From assembly GCA_018648445.1 (NCBI GenBank), contig JABGRG010000037.1:1-7036 (forward strand): 7,036 bases of DNA. Reading direction: 5' to 3'. This document shows positions 5,512 through 7,036 of the stretch, one piece after another. Within the stretch, counting starts at the first letter, position 1. Every line of letters starts with the position of its first letter. Made by a program: the position numbers and the translations under genes. This stretch comes from Rhodospirillales bacterium (lineage in GTDB: Bacteria; Pseudomonadota; Alphaproteobacteria; Rhodospirillales_A; JACZKS01). The notes beneath the pieces are model-generated. The model worked only from the letters and a program-made list of their open reading frames with translations, had not been told where the DNA came from and ran no database searches.

Positions 5512-6246
5512 ATGAACAACGTAATCAACATTTTCCGACGCGAATTCGGTGCCTATTTTTCGACACCGCTCGCCTATGTCTTCATCGTGATCTTTCTTGC
5601 CCTGAGCGGAGCCTTCACCTTCTTCATGGGCTATTTCTTCGATCGCGGGCAGGCTGATCTGCAGGCATTCTTCAATTTCCATCCGTGGCTTTATCTGGTT
5701 TTCGTTCCGGCCGTTTCCATGCGCCTGTGGGCCGAGGAAAGAAAAACGGGAACCATCGAACTTCTGATGACCCTGCCGGTTTCGACGTTTCATGCCGTTT
5801 TGGGCAAATTTCTGGCGGCATGGGCTTTCATTGGCATCGCTTTGGCGCTGACCTTTCCGATTTGGCTTACCGTCAACTATCTGGGCGATCCCGACAACGG
5901 GGTGATCCTCGCCGGGTATCTCGCCAGCATGATCATGGCCGGCTCGTATCTGGCCATTGGAACGTGTTTTTCGGCCCTGACCCGCAATCAGGTGGTGGCC
6001 TTCATTCTGGCGGCCATGACGTGTTTCCTTTTCCTGACCAGCGGCCTCGAACTCGTGCTCGCGTTTTTCCGCGTGTGGGCTCCCCACATTGTTGTCGAAA
6101 TCGTGTCTGATATGAGCTTTCTGACCCATTTCGCTTCAATCACCGCAGGGGTTATTGACCTGCGCGACATTGTTTTCTTCGGGTCGCTTATGGGCGTTTG
6201 TCTTTTCATCAACGTACTTCTCGTTGACGGGCGAAAGGGAGCTTGA
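5512..6246 (+). CDS. Gld-type ABC transporter permease (GldF-like, ABC-2 family)
   Basis: Membrane subunit of the same transporter, 244 aa, with about six transmembrane segments: LAYVFIVIFLALSGAFTFF, PWLYLVFVPAVSM, AAWAFIGIALALTFPIWL, ILAGYLASMIMAGSYLAIG, VVAFILAAMTCFLFLTSGL and VFFGSLMGVCLFINVLLV. The loop EERKTGTIELLMTLPVS after the second segment is the conserved cytoplasmic motif of ABC-2/GldF permeases. The N-terminal NIFRREFGAYFSTPLAYVF is also family-typical. I chose the ATG at 5512, with GAGGGGG (5499-5505) upstream, over a GTG at 5497 that overlaps the ATPase stop codon and adds five residues. It ends just before the GldG-like gene, so translation of the three genes is probably coupled. 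Confidence 0.93.
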   Translation: MNNVINIFRREFGAYFSTPLAYVFIVIFLALSGAFTFFMGYFFDRGQADLQAFFNFHPWLYLVFVPAVSMRLWAEERKTGTIELLMTLPVSTFHAVLGKFLAAWAFIGIALALTFPIWLTVNYLGDPDNGVILAGYLASMIMAGSYLAIGTCFSALTRNQVVAFILAAMTCFLFLTSGLELVLAFFRVWAPHIVVEIVSDMSFLTHFASITAGVIDLRDIVFFGSLMGVCLFINVLLVDGRKGA

Positions 6247-6256
6247 GGTGTCGGTC

Positions 6257-7036
6257 ATGAATGGTTCCAAACCCGTTGATCAGAAAAAACTGGGCGTTGC
6301 CGCCGGTATTCTGGCTGTCGTTCTATTTGTTGCGCTGAACGTGTTTTCAGGTGCGCAGTTCAAATCAATCCGGCTCGATCTGACCGAGAACAGTATGTTT
6401 ACGCTCTCGAATGGTACGCGCGAGGTTCTGAAAGGCATCAAGGAGCCCGTCGTTTTGCGCCTGTATGCGTCGCGTTCGCTGGCCGAGGCGGCACCCGCCT
6501 ATGGCGACTTCATCCGGCGTGTGCGCGAAATTCTGGATCATTATTCCGATCTGTCGGGCGGCATGGTTCAGATTCGCAGTTTTAATCCCGAATCCTATTC
6601 GGTCGAGGAAGACGAGGCCGTCGCCTACGGGCTGCAGGGCGTGCAGTTGGATCAGGGCGGTGAGCTGGTTTACTTCGGCCTGGCCGCCACGAACAGCACC
6701 GACGATACGCAGGTCATCCCGTTTTTCGACACCCAGCGCGAACGCTACCTCGAATACGATCTGACCAAGCTGGTGTTCAATCTGGCCAATCCCGAGAAGA
6801 AGAAGATCGGCCTGATGACCTTCCTGCCTATCGATACCGATCCGCTCAAGCAATACAAGCCGTGGGTCGTCGTCGAGCAGATGGAGCAGTTCTTCGAGAC
6901 CCGCGCCATTGGCCGAAGCGTCACCTACATTCCCGACGATATCGACCTGCTGATGATCGTTCATCCCAGCGGAGTCGGTGATCCGACGCTCTATGCCATC
7001 GAACAGTTCGTTCTTCGTGGCGGCCGCGCCATGATC
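6257..7036 (+). CDS. GldG-like ABC transporter auxiliary protein, 3' truncated
   Basis: The frame runs open to the last base, so 260 residues are visible and the C-terminus is missing. The N-terminus has a positively charged stretch (DQKK) and one transmembrane anchor, GVAAGILAVVLFVALNVFS, at about 13-31. It is followed by the hallmark of the GldG/ABC_transp_aux family, DLTENSMFTLSNGTREVL, then KEPVVLRLYAS and a soluble, presumably periplasmic, domain (FIRRVREILDHYSDLSGG, VQIRSFNPE, EYDLTKLVFNLANPEKKKIGLM). GldG partners the permease and ATPase; its exact role is not established. The ATG at 6257 has GAGGTG six bases upstream. A GTG at 6248, two bases after the permease stop, also has a good AGGGAG site and would add three residues. 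In related genomes the complete protein is several hundred residues longer and often followed by a DUF4340 gene. Confidence 0.9.
   Translation, partial: MNGSKPVDQKKLGVAAGILAVVLFVALNVFSGAQFKSIRLDLTENSMFTLSNGTREVLKGIKEPVVLRLYASRSLAEAAPAYGDFIRRVREILDHYSDLSGGMVQIRSFNPESYSVEEDEAVAYGLQGVQLDQGGELVYFGLAATNSTDDTQVIPFFDTQRERYLEYDLTKLVFNLANPEKKKIGLMTFLPIDTDPLKQYKPWVVVEQMEQFFETRAIGRSVTYIPDDIDLLMIVHPSGVGDPTLYAIEQFVLRGGRAMI

Overview
The window looks like a chromosomal segment of a Gram-negative alphaproteobacterium, probably Rhodospirillales-like. I base this on protein families and base composition (moderately high GC, strong G/C third-position preference), not on a database match. The indicators are a hopanoid-cluster-type membrane protein (HpnL-like), two MlaC/HpnM-type periplasmic lipid carriers, a MlaA/VacJ protein, an RpoH-type heat-shock sigma factor, and a three-gene Gld-type ABC transporter of the kind found in many non-gliding alphaproteobacteria. 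No tRNA, rRNA, insertion sequence, prophage or CRISPR array is visible.

Left block (1-3135): envelope lipid handling. A 5'-truncated HpnL-like integral membrane protein on + converges with, and overlaps by 15 bp, a two-gene minus-strand unit (690-1941) encoding two MlaC/HpnM-type carriers that are about half identical to each other. A 237-bp divergent intergenic region with candidate promoters in both directions separates that unit from mlaA on +. The natural reading is movement of phospholipid and/or hopanoid between inner and outer membrane: MlaA at the outer membrane and MlaC-type carriers in the periplasm. The inner-membrane MlaFEDB complex is not in the window.

Middle block (3136-4436): rpoH. 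The 431-bp non-coding stretch before rpoH is the most interesting part of the window. It has a strong housekeeping promoter whose -35 box is flanked by an inverted repeat. From that promoter runs a roughly 270-nt leader with two hairpins and a 14-codon open frame that has a near-perfect Shine-Dalgarno. Six bases inside that frame can pair with the rpoH ribosome-binding site. Together these suggest, but do not prove, control of RpoH synthesis through its leader.

Right block (4437-7036): a tightly packed + operon encoding a Gld-type ABC-2 transporter, in the order ATPase, permease, GldG-like auxiliary protein. The third gene runs off the end of the window.

No complete undescribed system stands out. 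The points worth following are the rpoH leader, the duplicated MlaC-type carriers, and a MlaA that lacks the lipoprotein cysteine.
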